A DNA stretch of 64,000 nucleotides from assembly GCA_963576785.1 (NCBI GenBank), contig OY756147.1, forward strand, positions 1,736,001 through 1,800,000, in the 5' to 3' direction. Every line of letters starts with the position of its first letter. Position 1 is the stretch's first letter. The notes under the pieces were generated by a model. That model did no database searches. It was not told the DNA's origin and saw nothing but the letters and a program-made list of their open reading frames with translations. Shown piece by piece: positions 30,315 to 41,218 of this stretch. Source of the DNA: Chlorophyllum brunneum. Taxonomy: Eukaryota > Basidiomycota > Agaricomycetes > Agaricales > Agaricaceae. The position numbers were made by a program, and so were the translations under genes.

Positions 30315-33300
30315 TCATCCAGTGGTAGACCCCGATCCCGAACCAGAATCCGTATCCACCATTCTCGTCCGTTTAACAAACATCGGTACATGTGCAAGCG
30401 CATTCGGTGATCCACCACTAGGTTCAACAACAGGTGACGTAACTCCATTCCCATTCCCATTCCCACTATTAGACGACGGAACTCCAGAAGAATTCAACGA
30501 GGGCGAAATTACACCCATAATTGAATTCGCATTCGAAGATGTCCTTCGTGGGATATACGGCCTAGGTGGTGGTTTCTGAATCTGCTCTGTCACAATCGGA
30601 CTATTAAATCCGTTATTCGTATGGTTTAATGCAGGACTCTGAATGGTTGGAGATCCAACAGAAGGTGGTGGTGGTGATAGAGGTGTGTTCATCGGTGTCG
30701 GATCAAGGGGGTCTAGACCTGGACCAAGGAGTGCGTCCATCCCAAATTCATCGTGGATTGGGCGAGGCGGTGGTCGTTCGACCATGGCTTCAAGTAGCTA
30801 GGGTACGTAACAATCGTGGAACATTAGTCAATGGAAACGGTGACACCAAGTAGAAACGTACCTCTTTGCGTAGATCCTCACCCGCATACTCTCCTTCCAG
30901 TTCTTCCGGTCCAAGAAGTACAGTACCCTTCCTGAATATCTCTCCTTCCTCTTCTACCCAGCTTCTAGACCTGCGCAACCGAACATTTGTCTCGGGGTTT
31001 TCAAAAGATGACAGTTAGACACACCGTTCAGTAGGCGATGGTATCAAAGCCGCAATCTCCTCCGGAATACTATATCCTCCACCATCTTCATCTTCCTCAT
31101 CCGAGTCAATTACATACGTCGGACTCAGGACCCTTTCAGGTACCTCCTCCGGTTCCGCCCGTCCTTTGCCTTTATCAATACGCGGCGTAGTAGGTGTTGT
31201 TCCCTCCTCTTCCTCTTCCTCTTCCTCCTCCCCTTCTTCCTCCCTCCCAGTAACCTGACCAACATCAACCCCACTATTCATATTCGCATCGACACTCTCC
31301 TCATCTCGGGCAGGAGTCGGATCAACAACACCACCTACATCAGGAGGCCCAGAAACATTACCAGAATCTTTCTCCTCAGCCTTGAACAATGGTTTATTAC
31401 CATTCCCCTCAAAGGACAGTCCCAGCCCCTGCAAAACTAGTTTAGGTCTCTTCCCCACTCCCGCCAATCCTCTCATATCATCCTCAGAGGTATCACCCAC
31501 GAGTGACGGGATTTGCGTAAGCATAGAGACAAGCTGGTCGTTCACGCTCAGAAGTTCCTCCAGCCGTTTTGAATCCTGGGTTTCCTGGATCGCTACGCGA
31601 AGCTCGACAATGATGGCACCGCTGGCAGTTGTTAGCTGTTCTAGAGTCTGTTTCTTGTCGATTGTGGGTGTTGAGACTGTGGTGGGGGTTGGCGTGGGGG
31701 GAGATGTGAATAATGGCGATGACGGTATAGGTGAGGAAGGGACGAGTTTGGATAGCTGGACTATACGCCCCCTTGCACGCGTCACGACGTCGTTTTCAAC
31801 CTATGGGCACATACAGGTAAACTTCAAACCACGAGATAGACATAGCGCAGGCGAACCTTTTTCTCCTCATCTTTCCTTATCGACTTTGCTAGCTCGCTCT
31901 CTTCGATCAATCCCCACACCCCCCTCTTCTGTCCCCTGCCACTCACGATATGGGATACCGATCCTATAGGCACGGACGCAGTCTCTGAAACGGCAGATGT
32001 TGGGGTAGAAGCGGTCGTCCTTGTATTTCTCTCAGCTTCCTCCGTATTCCGCACACAAGTGTTCAAAATCTCGCGACACATCCTGGAAGGAGAGGAAAGT
32101 ATTAGCACACATCTCATAGCGGGATACTAAACCCCCACCTTGCGAACTTCTCGTCCCCAGGTGGAATATTCAGATCCAAACACCTCATTACATGGTTACT
32201 CTTCAACCCCGAACTAAGCGCCATCACACCCGCCAGGTCAAGAGCATTATTTGTCAGATCCAAGTGAAGGAGGGACGTCGATTCGGGGAGGAATTCCGCT
32301 AGTGCTATAGCACCTGCAGAGGAAAGGTGTGTTGAGGACAGAAAGAGGCGTTTGAGTGACGTGTTCAACGTGAATGCCGTTCGTAGGGATTGGATCTAAT
32401 AACAACATCAAGTTAAAGTTGGGAGGGGATGGGGCGCGACGTACGCCGTCAAGACTCGGTCCTGAACATGGATTTTTGCTCATATCCAGCGTCTCCAAAC
32501 ATGAGTTATATTTCTGAGGTAAGAGGTCAGCATGAGCGACCTGTGATCACACGACCACTCACCAAAGCCTCAGCAATAGCGACCAAACACGCTACATCCA
32601 GCTTATTCTCACTTAAATTCAACAACTTGAGCGTCCGATTGCGTTTAAGAACCTGTGCAAGGTACGTGATGCCATTCTACACCCCAGCCAACCAATACAC
32701 GTCACATCAAAACGCCGGAGCAACCTCGGATAAACTCTGTTTCCACTCACCCGCAAATCATTTCCCTTCACATCCAGGGTCCTTAGCGCTCCGAGACGCG
32801 GTAATGCATCTAACGCCCGTACTCGATCCAATAACGCCGCACTAGGTCCTGCATCATGTCTTCCGGCGGATGATGACGGGGGTGGAACTTGGTTCGAACC
32901 ATCTTGTCTGTGTACCGCGGCCGAGGTTGTAGATGATATTGGATGCCTCGTTGTCACACCACCCTGCAAAGACGATGTGATGATCGGAATTTGTTGTCCC
33001 GTAGGTGATAGTGGACTATTTGCCAGACCAGGTGCGACTCCATGCCGCCTGTTCCGGGGTATATAAGGAGTGTATGTTGTCTGCACTGGCCCTTGTAATG
33101 GATGTCTTGGTGGTGGAAGGACCGGTCCGCTTTTTGTTGCCGTCGATGCAGGTGAAAATGACGAGAGGGTGGGTGTTGGGGGTGGAGAGATCACAGAAGG
33201 TAAATTTACCACCGATTGACTCGGCGAGGACGCTGCCGAGGAGGCGGGTGTGCCTGAACTAGAGGGTGTAGGTGATATGGGGTTGGGCATTGTGTCTGGG

Positions 33301-34425
33301 TAGTCTCGAATCATAAGTGCTAGTGCAACGCCACCCGCAGAACTGATACGGTTGTGCCGCAGTGAGATATGCTTGAGTGAAGAAGTGCGTACAGCGCGGC
33401 CTATGCGGACGTTAGATAGGATCAGGCCGCATTCGGAGAGGGCTCACATAGTGCCTCGAGGGCTGCGGGACGCAATAGACAGTCATCTAGACGCAGCGAT
33501 TCTAATCCATGTTCTGGTGGCGTCTCGAGCGTAGTAGCGATGAATTCAATAGCTTTCTTGTCTAATGAATTCTGTGCGAGATCAAGGAAGCGCAGACCCT
33601 TGGCTTTCTTGACATAGGCGCCGATGAGCCGGAAAGCAGGTGTCTTGAGGCGTCGATTAGAAGCGACGGAGAGGAACGAAAGAGAACCTGATATCAGTAA
33701 CGAATGCAGAATAGGTTTCAAGGTCTAGACATCGCGTGAATAAAGACCACAATAAGGATGGAACGACGTACGTGTTCATCCAAGTCGCACTCCCGAAACA
33801 CGACCTTGCGCAGGCCCCACTCGATCGTAAACACATCTGAGAGTATGGATGCTGTTGCGAGAGTAAGCTGTACACCGGACAGATCGACAGCACGAGGGTT
33901 GGAGTGTGATGCACTCTAGTGATAGGTGAGTTGAGATGTGGTGACACTGGCAGTGAGATGGATGATGCCGACCTTGAAGGCGGCACTGATTGCGGGATCT
34001 GGCTCCTCGTCGCAGCCAGCGCAGCATTCGCGATAGAATGACTCGACCTTGTCCAGGTTCCACCACCCATCTGGCTCTGCTCCGGGGGTGGTGGGTGGCC
34101 CTCGGACGACACGGCGCCGCCGCTCATATTCCCGGTCCTCTATCGCACGTTTTTCGTCCTTGAGCGAGGGTGTTGAAGGGGGGTTGATGGAGGATATTGG
34201 GTAGACGATGGCTATTTCAGGGAGAATAAAATGGGCGCGCTTGAGAGGCCTTGTCTCATGGTCGCCATGCTGGCTGTTCTGCTGGTTGGCCGAGGGCAGG
34301 AACTTGGTGAAGCGTGAAAAGAGGGACTGCTGCTGGGGTGGTGGACGCTTGAGAATGGATTTACCAGGGGTGGGGATGGTTACAGCAGAGGAGGACGGCG
34401 AGCAGGACGACGAGGACGCAGCCAT
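30315..34425 (-). CDS. leucine-rich-repeat (RNI-like) protein, possible PP1-regulator homologue
   Basis: About ten exons, ~1,100 residues. The start at 34425 gives MAASSSSCSPSSSAVTIPTP. Near residues 45-60 PLKRAHFILPEIAIVYPISS resembles the region of PPP1R37/LRRC68-type proteins that holds a degenerate RVxF (KRAHF) PP1-binding site. Leucine-rich repeats follow (GLRFLDLAQNSLDKKAIEF, LRTLDVKGNDLR, LETLDMSKNPC, LLHLDLTNNALDLAGVMALS), broken by a long Ser/Pro-rich insert (33314-32830). The C-terminal half is disordered with an acidic run of Glu (~31220) and DSDEEDEDGG. Whether the protein ends at the TAA at 31015 or continues through a putative in-frame 54-nt intron (31026-30973) into the exons ending at 30315 is uncertain. 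The tail exons exist in three extra truncated copies. Confidence 0.75.
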
Positions 34426-34483
34426 GGCTATGCGTCCATGTGGTGAGTGACAGAGCACAAACAAATAAATATTTATTAATCTA

Positions 34484-35366
34484 CTATAATTCGTCCATGT
34501 ATTCTCGGCATCGCTCGTACAGTCGATACCACCGCCCATTGTTCCACCCACGCACCCTCGCCCACCCATCGTGCGCTGCCATTCTCTCAATCCAGATCAA
34601 CACCGAGCACAGCGCGAAATCCGCGTACGAAACCTGGTTACCCATCGCCACAACTCCATCTCCATCTCCCGTATTCTTATCCAAAATCATCGCCAAAAAG
34701 TCAAACTGCTCTCCCACAGCAGCCCAGGCCTGTTCCCTCTGCGGCCCCGACAACATCTGCATTCCATGACTCCCACTAGTCCCATACGGCGACGGAGGGA
34801 AATGCGACCTCGACCGTTCAGGGAGTTGTTGATGACTCAGCGGGATCATAATCGGCAGCAGAGGTTTCGCAAACACCTCCTGAATGTAGTGGACGAACAG
34901 CGTCTGCATCGCCCGAGACCCTTCTGGGAACACTGGTCGCGCTGGGTATGCAGATTCCAGGTACTCTGCAATATGATTCGTGTTCGAGAGTACTTCTGGC
35001 GTATTTGGATTGCGTGTCGGGTCAACAATCACGGGAAGCGTATATATCGGCCGTCCATCACTTCGGACAGTGCTCGGTGGTGCATTAATTGACCGTAACG
35101 TAGTCTCGACATCTGGAAATTCAAGCCAGACAGTCTTGTAAGGCAGACGTTTGTAGTTGAGTATAAATCTATCGACCCTGTCAGTATGACTCCGAAACAA
35201 TCATTCCGTTGCTAAAGAATATTCACCGAATTCGCCAGATATTAGGTGCCCATGGTTGCGGTGTATGCCCCGGTACATCATAGAGAGTAATCATAGGCGG
35301 GTTCATCGACCGCGTCGAAGTAGGGTAGCCCGAAGGCTTATAGTGGTGATAGTGATGCCTGGACAT
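34484..35366 (-). CDS. glutathione S-transferase (fungal cytosolic type)
   Basis: Two exons, 35366-35227 and 35168-34484, give 274 residues in frame. The N-terminal thioredoxin-like half has ITLYDVPGHTPQPWAPNIWR and, after the intron, FILNYKRLPYKTVWLEFPDVE, then the conserved glutathione-binding TLPVIVDP and SNTNHIAEYLE. The helical C-terminal half ends with YADFALCSVLIWIERM and YRLYERCREYMDEL. GSTs of this basidiomycete type conjugate or reduce electrophilic compounds, often wood extractives, with glutathione. A 20-residue His/Tyr-rich leader precedes the domain. The LRR gene starts only 58 bp downstream on the same strand. Confidence 0.88.
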
Positions 35367-38300
35367 TGTATGCTAGTGAACAAAGAGCTAAAAGATGAGA
35401 GTATCCAATTGTGATGAGGAGAGAAGGAAGAGGAATGAATAATGACTGCATCCTCCCTTCACATCCCCACTTTATACCCCCACAACACCCCAGAAAAACA
35501 TCCAACAACTAGCAACCAACCCAGATTTAGACACAACCTAATAGCATTCTTCCAGTGGTGCGTCAACAATATCCGAAAACAATTATGAATACAGTCACTC
35601 CTGACGGTACGAACTCAGATCTAGTCATCTGTAGCAACCAAACCTTCAGAGCCCCATCTCCTCGTAACAAAACCCAGATACAAATATCGATTGGCGCTAT
35701 AGCTGCGATTCGGAAGTAGGCGGCGAGGACTGACAGTGATTCACCTCTCAGTGATAGTCATTCAAACAATTCACCGATAGCGCGGAACAGCGCTGGTACC
35801 GGTTTATTCAAATACTCACGTCACTGTTTTGTATGCGTCGGGATCATCAACGGGGTTAAGCTGCTACGCTTATGTTCTCCACCACCCTCATCTAGAGATA
35901 ATAATAGTTTCGACTTTGTTCCCTTTTCCCCCACCTTCGGCTCCGTAGCACACATGCTTATCCATATACGCTCATCGCCACCTGTAAGGAATCAAATATC
36001 CCAAACACATCCTAACGGAGTGTCAACCCCCGGAACGATGAGATTCAAACCCAAAAGTCAAATAACACCGGCTATACCTCCAGTCAGTCACCCAAGTCAT
36101 CTCAATCGCACCTATTCTCCCATAACCCAGGCGCCAGAAACTAATTACATCAATTCACAAAACGACTGACTAGCATCGTCATGACTGCCTGGACATCGGT
36201 ACGTCGGAGGCTGTTCAGACGCGTCCCAAATCCACATTTACTAGTTTCCTTATTGGGCAAGTTTTTGGATCTCATGACAATCACGTGTGCAGATATTCAG
36301 GTTCCTAGATCAGGGTCGCGCAGTTGATTTGCCTCGGTGGTGTCGGGAGTTGAGGTTCCGACGCGTGGGTGTTCCGAAGCCTCTTAATTATTGAACCTGA
36401 GATGCCCACAAACACATTTTATGCGTCTGGTTTTTCACTAGAAGGTAGTACTGAGAGTATATCCTTGAACCCACCACGATAGTCAAGGCGTTAACACAGC
36501 CTGCATAGCATTTCACCCAGATATACCATATAGAATTTCTCAGAATTCATAGATCTTCTCTCAAGCTTATCCAACATCACGCCAAGTGTGAGTACGAAAG
36601 GAGAAAACATGACATAACTTCGACTTGGTGCTTCTCCTCCTTTCTAAATTCGGTACAACAGTGAAACGCACGGACACTACACTGTCCGATACATCTAACA
36701 GTGGAGGGGCTGTCGGTCATCAAGCATCAAACAAAGACAAAGTATACCGACATGACTTGTGATAATCCCAACAGCATTCAATCAATGTAGGACTGGCATT
36801 CTACGGACGTAGTGTCTCCGGTTCCTTCCTTTAATGGTCGTCCCTGATATTTTCACCCTTCGTTATTCGTCGACGATCACCTGAAAGAAACCCGCTGCTA
36901 TTTTCTCTCCGTGCACAGTCAGAAGGTTTACGGCCCTTTTTGACATAATCTGCCATTGTACTTTATGAGCTTGTCCGTTTTTCTCGAAAGGTGCACGTCG
37001 GGGGGCGGATAAAGCTGTTGCGCCGAGACGTCTTTGGTTCCAGAGGTATGGTGTACCTTGTTAAGTGCTGCTGTTCCTGTATTCTTTTTTGGCCACATGG
37101 TTGAAGGGAGTGTTGGAAAGTAGGTTGCCAAGTCCGAGAAGCCCAATACCAGGATGTTATTCGTGAGCATTCGGTGAAATAGCTTCCCGAGCCCCTTACA
37201 GCTGCTCTGTTTAAATTTTATCATAATTACATTAATAATAGACCACACTTGTTCCCAAAATCCAATGCTCACGTCGGGTGCTTAGAGGCGTGATGAACGA
37301 CAAGACGGACGAGAAATAGGAGGATCATTCTGGCAAGTGCTAATGTAGATGAATAATAGATAATGAGTAGACAGGGACAGCAGAACTTTGGCAATACATT
37401 TTGATCGAGCTAAATGTCCATTCAGTGATGTGCAACCTATGAACTTCAACACTGAGGAATATATTCGCGGTGCTTCCTTTGTTACACAACAATTTGTTGG
37501 GCGATATTAAATTCAGTACATTGTTTCCAGTTTCCAGGCGCTCAAACGCAATTGGAGTCTAACGATGTCACACACGTTCATTTGCCCAAAGTAACAGAGA
37601 ATATTGAATCTGAGCCCACACCTCACCTCACTCCCATGACCACTAAATCAGTCAATTAGCAACTCCCCTGTGCTAAGAGCCCACAGCACAACACCATGTT
37701 ACAACTTGGCTCTGTGGACATACATAGCTGCGCTGGCCGTGCATGAAATGGCATTATTTGTTGAGATGGTACCTCAAGGCAACTCATTTGACGAAACCAA
37801 CCATCATCCAGAGTCATTTCGCATCTGCCAGGTGTTTCCGGTCCAGTCATCCCTTAACAACAGTTATAGCGAGTCCTTCAGCTGTATTATTGGCTTTGTT
37901 ATGAGCGGCCAAAGATACGATACCTGGATGTAGATATGTACGCGGGAATTTTTCAAAGGTCTAGTTCGAATGCATGCGACGGTCTTGTCCTTTGCCCATT
38001 TTTCTCGGAACGCTGGATCACGCAGGTCTCCACTCTATTTTGGCAGATGTTAGAGCTCGTACGTCCGACGTCAGCTTTATCATTCTCGATTGGCAGACCA
38101 CATTCGGTGGCAGCTGATGAGGTGTCTTGGCGGCATTTCCGGGAAATCACGAACCACTCCCACATTTATAGCTTCTTGTTGAACTTGTTACACTCATAAG
38201 TCGCCTACTATGTCCAACTGCTACCGTGAACTGTCGGACTGAAATGGAGACGGGCTAATAATACTCCAACGATTTGATCCGCTCATTCCTCAAGCGCCTG

Positions 38301-39050
38301 AGAGTTTTTGTCTCTCCGAAGCTACGCGACGGACGCACCTCTCTAGCCGATCTGCCGCTTCACCATAATTACTGACTTTTTATTTGGCTTGAATAATGAT
38401 CAGCCAACCTGATAAATTTGATTCTCTGTCAGTAACGCAGAAATTGCACACTTGGTGAATTACCTGGATCATATTCGTTTTACTTGGTGTTTCAAGTAGA
38501 TTTCCAAACCTGCTCTCTGATTTCTGATAATCAACGCTGGTCCTGTCGACTTCGTCACTCTGATCTAGGTGTTGTGAGAGACTCGGAACCCCATCTAGTC
38601 AACGACAAACGCCATCCGGGGCCACCCTCGGATATTCAATTGCGCCCGTTGTGATCACTGGACCATTAGTTATATTGTTAGTATGCCGAGCTGCAAACTT
38701 ATTGGACCGGAGAAACAATGCGACATCGAGGGTGGTCTCGGAGATCGAATATTACCACGGTCACGGACCAGAATCGATGAGAGTTAGATGACGTTTAACT
38801 TCTCTTAGTAAAGAGACTCCGTAGCATTATAACCTAGGGCCGCCCCGGACAGAGCCAAAAGGGTCTTAATAACTCTAAGCGGTACTGGGGGTCAACGTGG
38901 GCACTCCGAAAGTCCCCCGTCCGCAATTTGGATATTACATGTCACGTGATTCGCGTCATGACATTTGTCATTTCGTAATGACCCTGGGTGAAGTATATCA
39001 CTGCGTCAGCTTTTTCCATTTCACCAAACAAAACTTGATTTCTAACCACC
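35367..39050. other. long intergenic region without recognised genes
   Basis: The first ~120 bp hold the GST promoter (tttatacccccac). Frames on both strands are short; the longest, 36928-37272 on minus (114 codons), has no recognisable domain and no intron signals that extend it. Around 38944 gtcacgtgattcgcgtcatgac contains a CACGTG-like core and an imperfect palindrome upstream of transaldolase. I see nothing else that I can support. Confidence 0.5.
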
Positions 39051-40434
39051 ATGACTACCTCTCTCGACCAACTCAAGAAAACTGGCACCGTCGTCGTTTC
39101 TGACTCTGGTGACTTTACGAGTACGCCCAAGTTCACTACATCGACTTTGACCCTCGCTCACTTGTCGTCATTTCCTAGCCATCGATGTCTACAAACCCCA
39201 GGTAATGATGCGCCATCGATATCCGGTTTGTGCCAGAGCTGTACTGAACACGATTACTAGGATGCTACGACCAACCCGTCGTTGATCTTGGCTGCCTCTA
39301 ACAAGCCCGGATACGGTCATCTCGTCGATGCCGCTCTCCTCTATGCCAAGGGCAAAGGTGGTGACCTTAATACCCAGGCCAACAACGCTATGGACAGACT
39401 TGTGAGCCATTCACCGCATCATACATTGACCTATTTTACCAACATCTTAATGTTTGTAGCTTGTCGAATTCGGCAAGGAGATCCTTGCCATCATCCCCGG
39501 TCGTGTCTCCACCGAAGTCGATGCTCGCCTCTCATTCGACAAGGAGGCTACCAAGAACAAGGTGTGTCAGCAGTCCTGTTTTGATACCGTATTTTCCACG
39601 TCCTAATCTTGGCAATGGCGGTCTAGGCCAGGGAGCTAATTGCCCTCTACGAGTCTGTCGGAATTTCCAGGGATCGCATTTTGATCAAGATCGCCTCTAC
39701 ATGGGAGGGTATCCAGGCCGCTAGGGAGCTGGAAAAGAATGATAATATCCGCTGCAACCTTACACTTCTCTTCGGCTTTGGCCAAGCTGTTGCTTGTGGT
39801 GAAGCTGGTGTCACCTTGATCTCACCTTTCGTCGGCCGTGTAAGCCGCGCTAATTCATATCCTCCCAGGCTATTTTACTGACCCCGAGCGCGTAGATCCT
39901 TGATTGGTACAAGAAAGCCACAGGAAAGACCTACGAAGGTGACGAGGATCCCGGTGTGCAGTCAGTCAAGAAGATCTTCAACTACTACAAGCAACACGGT
40001 TACAAGACCATTGTCATGGGTGCTTCCTTCCGTAACGTAAAGCTTTAATTCCTTTCAATCTGACTCTTTACTGACATTTATTCCTTAGACTGGCGAGATC
40101 AAGGCCCTTGCTGGCGTTGACTTCCTTACTATCTCTCCTGGTCTTCTTGAGGAACTCAAGAACTCGACGGCCCCTGTCCCTAAAAAGCTTGATGCTGCTT
40201 GTACGTCATTTCTATCGGCATCTCCCGGTGTGATTATATCTGATTCGATATCTAATCGTAGCCGCACACGCACAACCTATCCCCAAGGTCTCTTTCGTCG
40301 ATAATGAACCCGAATTCCGCTGGGCTCTCCTGCAAGACCAGATGGCTTTTGATAAGTTGCATGAGGGTATCAAGAAGTTTGCTGAGGATGGCGAGACTCT
40401 CAGGGAGCTCTTGCGCAAGAAGCTTTCGGCTTGA
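39051..40434 (+). CDS. TAL1: transaldolase
   Basis: Eight exons (39051-39120, 39179-39201, 39261-39401, 39460-39561, 39627-39839, 39896-40036, 40089-40200, 40262-40434) splice to 975 nt, 324 residues, the usual length. The enzyme moves a dihydroxyacetone unit between sedoheptulose 7-phosphate and glyceraldehyde 3-phosphate in the cytosolic pentose phosphate pathway. Signature [12 protein letters not shown] follows a 23-nt exon. The Schiff-base lysine lies in [67 protein letters not shown] and [13 protein letters not shown] are all conserved. The start follows a pyrimidine-rich leader and ccaccATGA. A housekeeping gene, apparently intact. Confidence 0.97.
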
Positions 40435-40824
40435 ATGTTTCCGTGATTGGGGGTAGAACGAACGAATATAGGTAATTCATTCCTTTATTATGGTTCCGAT
40501 GAAAAGATAAAAGCAGAAGGTTCCCGATTACTTGTTGTTTATCAACTAATGTGTATTACTGTCAAGTTAGATATCACTTTCATGGACTGTTCACTGTGCG
40601 CAATCCTAAGGAACTGATCCAGTGATGTCCTAAACCTCTTTCAATAACCTGATTTACCCTCACAGTTCGTCAATTTGGTGACACACTTCAGCATCACACT
40701 TGGTTCCGAATCGAGTAATGAGCGCTTATCCGCCGAGCATCACATATAAAAAGCATGAAGGATGGTTCTAAATCCTTCTCTGATCACCGTCGTCCATAAT
40801 ACCCCCATATACATTCAACACGCT
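40435..40824. other. intergenic, no gene seen
   Basis: 3' flank of transaldolase. It holds only short frames. Confidence 0.5.
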
Positions 40825-41218
40825 ATGATTGAGGGCAGTGCTGGGCTGGACTCAGACGCGGACAAGAGGTGAGTGAGCAGAAGTTCCATGGCCAGGGCAA
40901 GCCCTCAGCTTCGCTTCTACGTCCATCTCGTTGATTTCTGAAGTACTGTCGTGACGAAATCGAATGGAGTAGAGCCTGTTTCCGAGCCTAAAACTGGGTG
41001 TGTAACCGGATCGATCAACAATGTTGTATGGAGTGTGTTGATTATGGCAGGTCACGAGAGTACAGAGGTCGCGAAATTAGGTGGGTTGATTGACTCTCTA
41101 CTCCCATCGGAGTCACATCGTGGAAAATTCTAGTGAGCCGAAACATAATTCCTCCGAAGACGATGACGGCGAAGAGGAAGAAGAGTGGGTACTGCCTCCC
41201 CCAAAGTTTCGAAGCTGA
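40825..41218 (+). CDS. possible 70-residue acidic protein
   Basis: A four-exon model (40825-40868, 40944-40997, 41051-41080, 41134-41218) joins to 213 nt with every intron GT-AG, 53-75 nt long, and in the same phase. The product starts MIEGSAGLDSDADKS and ends with an acidic tail SSEDDDGEEEEEWVLPPPKF. No domain is recognised. The regular phase and intron sizes argue for a real gene; the short length, a 30-nt exon and the lack of a homologue in mind argue for caution. It could also be a chance model. Confidence 0.35.

Noticed and set aside
34208..34450. 80-codon plus-strand frame opposite the LRR-gene start
   Set aside because: It overlaps the first exon of the LRR gene on the other strand and shows no features of its own.
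36928..37272. 114-codon minus frame in the long intergenic region
   Set aside because: No domain, no supporting splice signals and ordinary for chance in 3.7 kb; left as unassigned.
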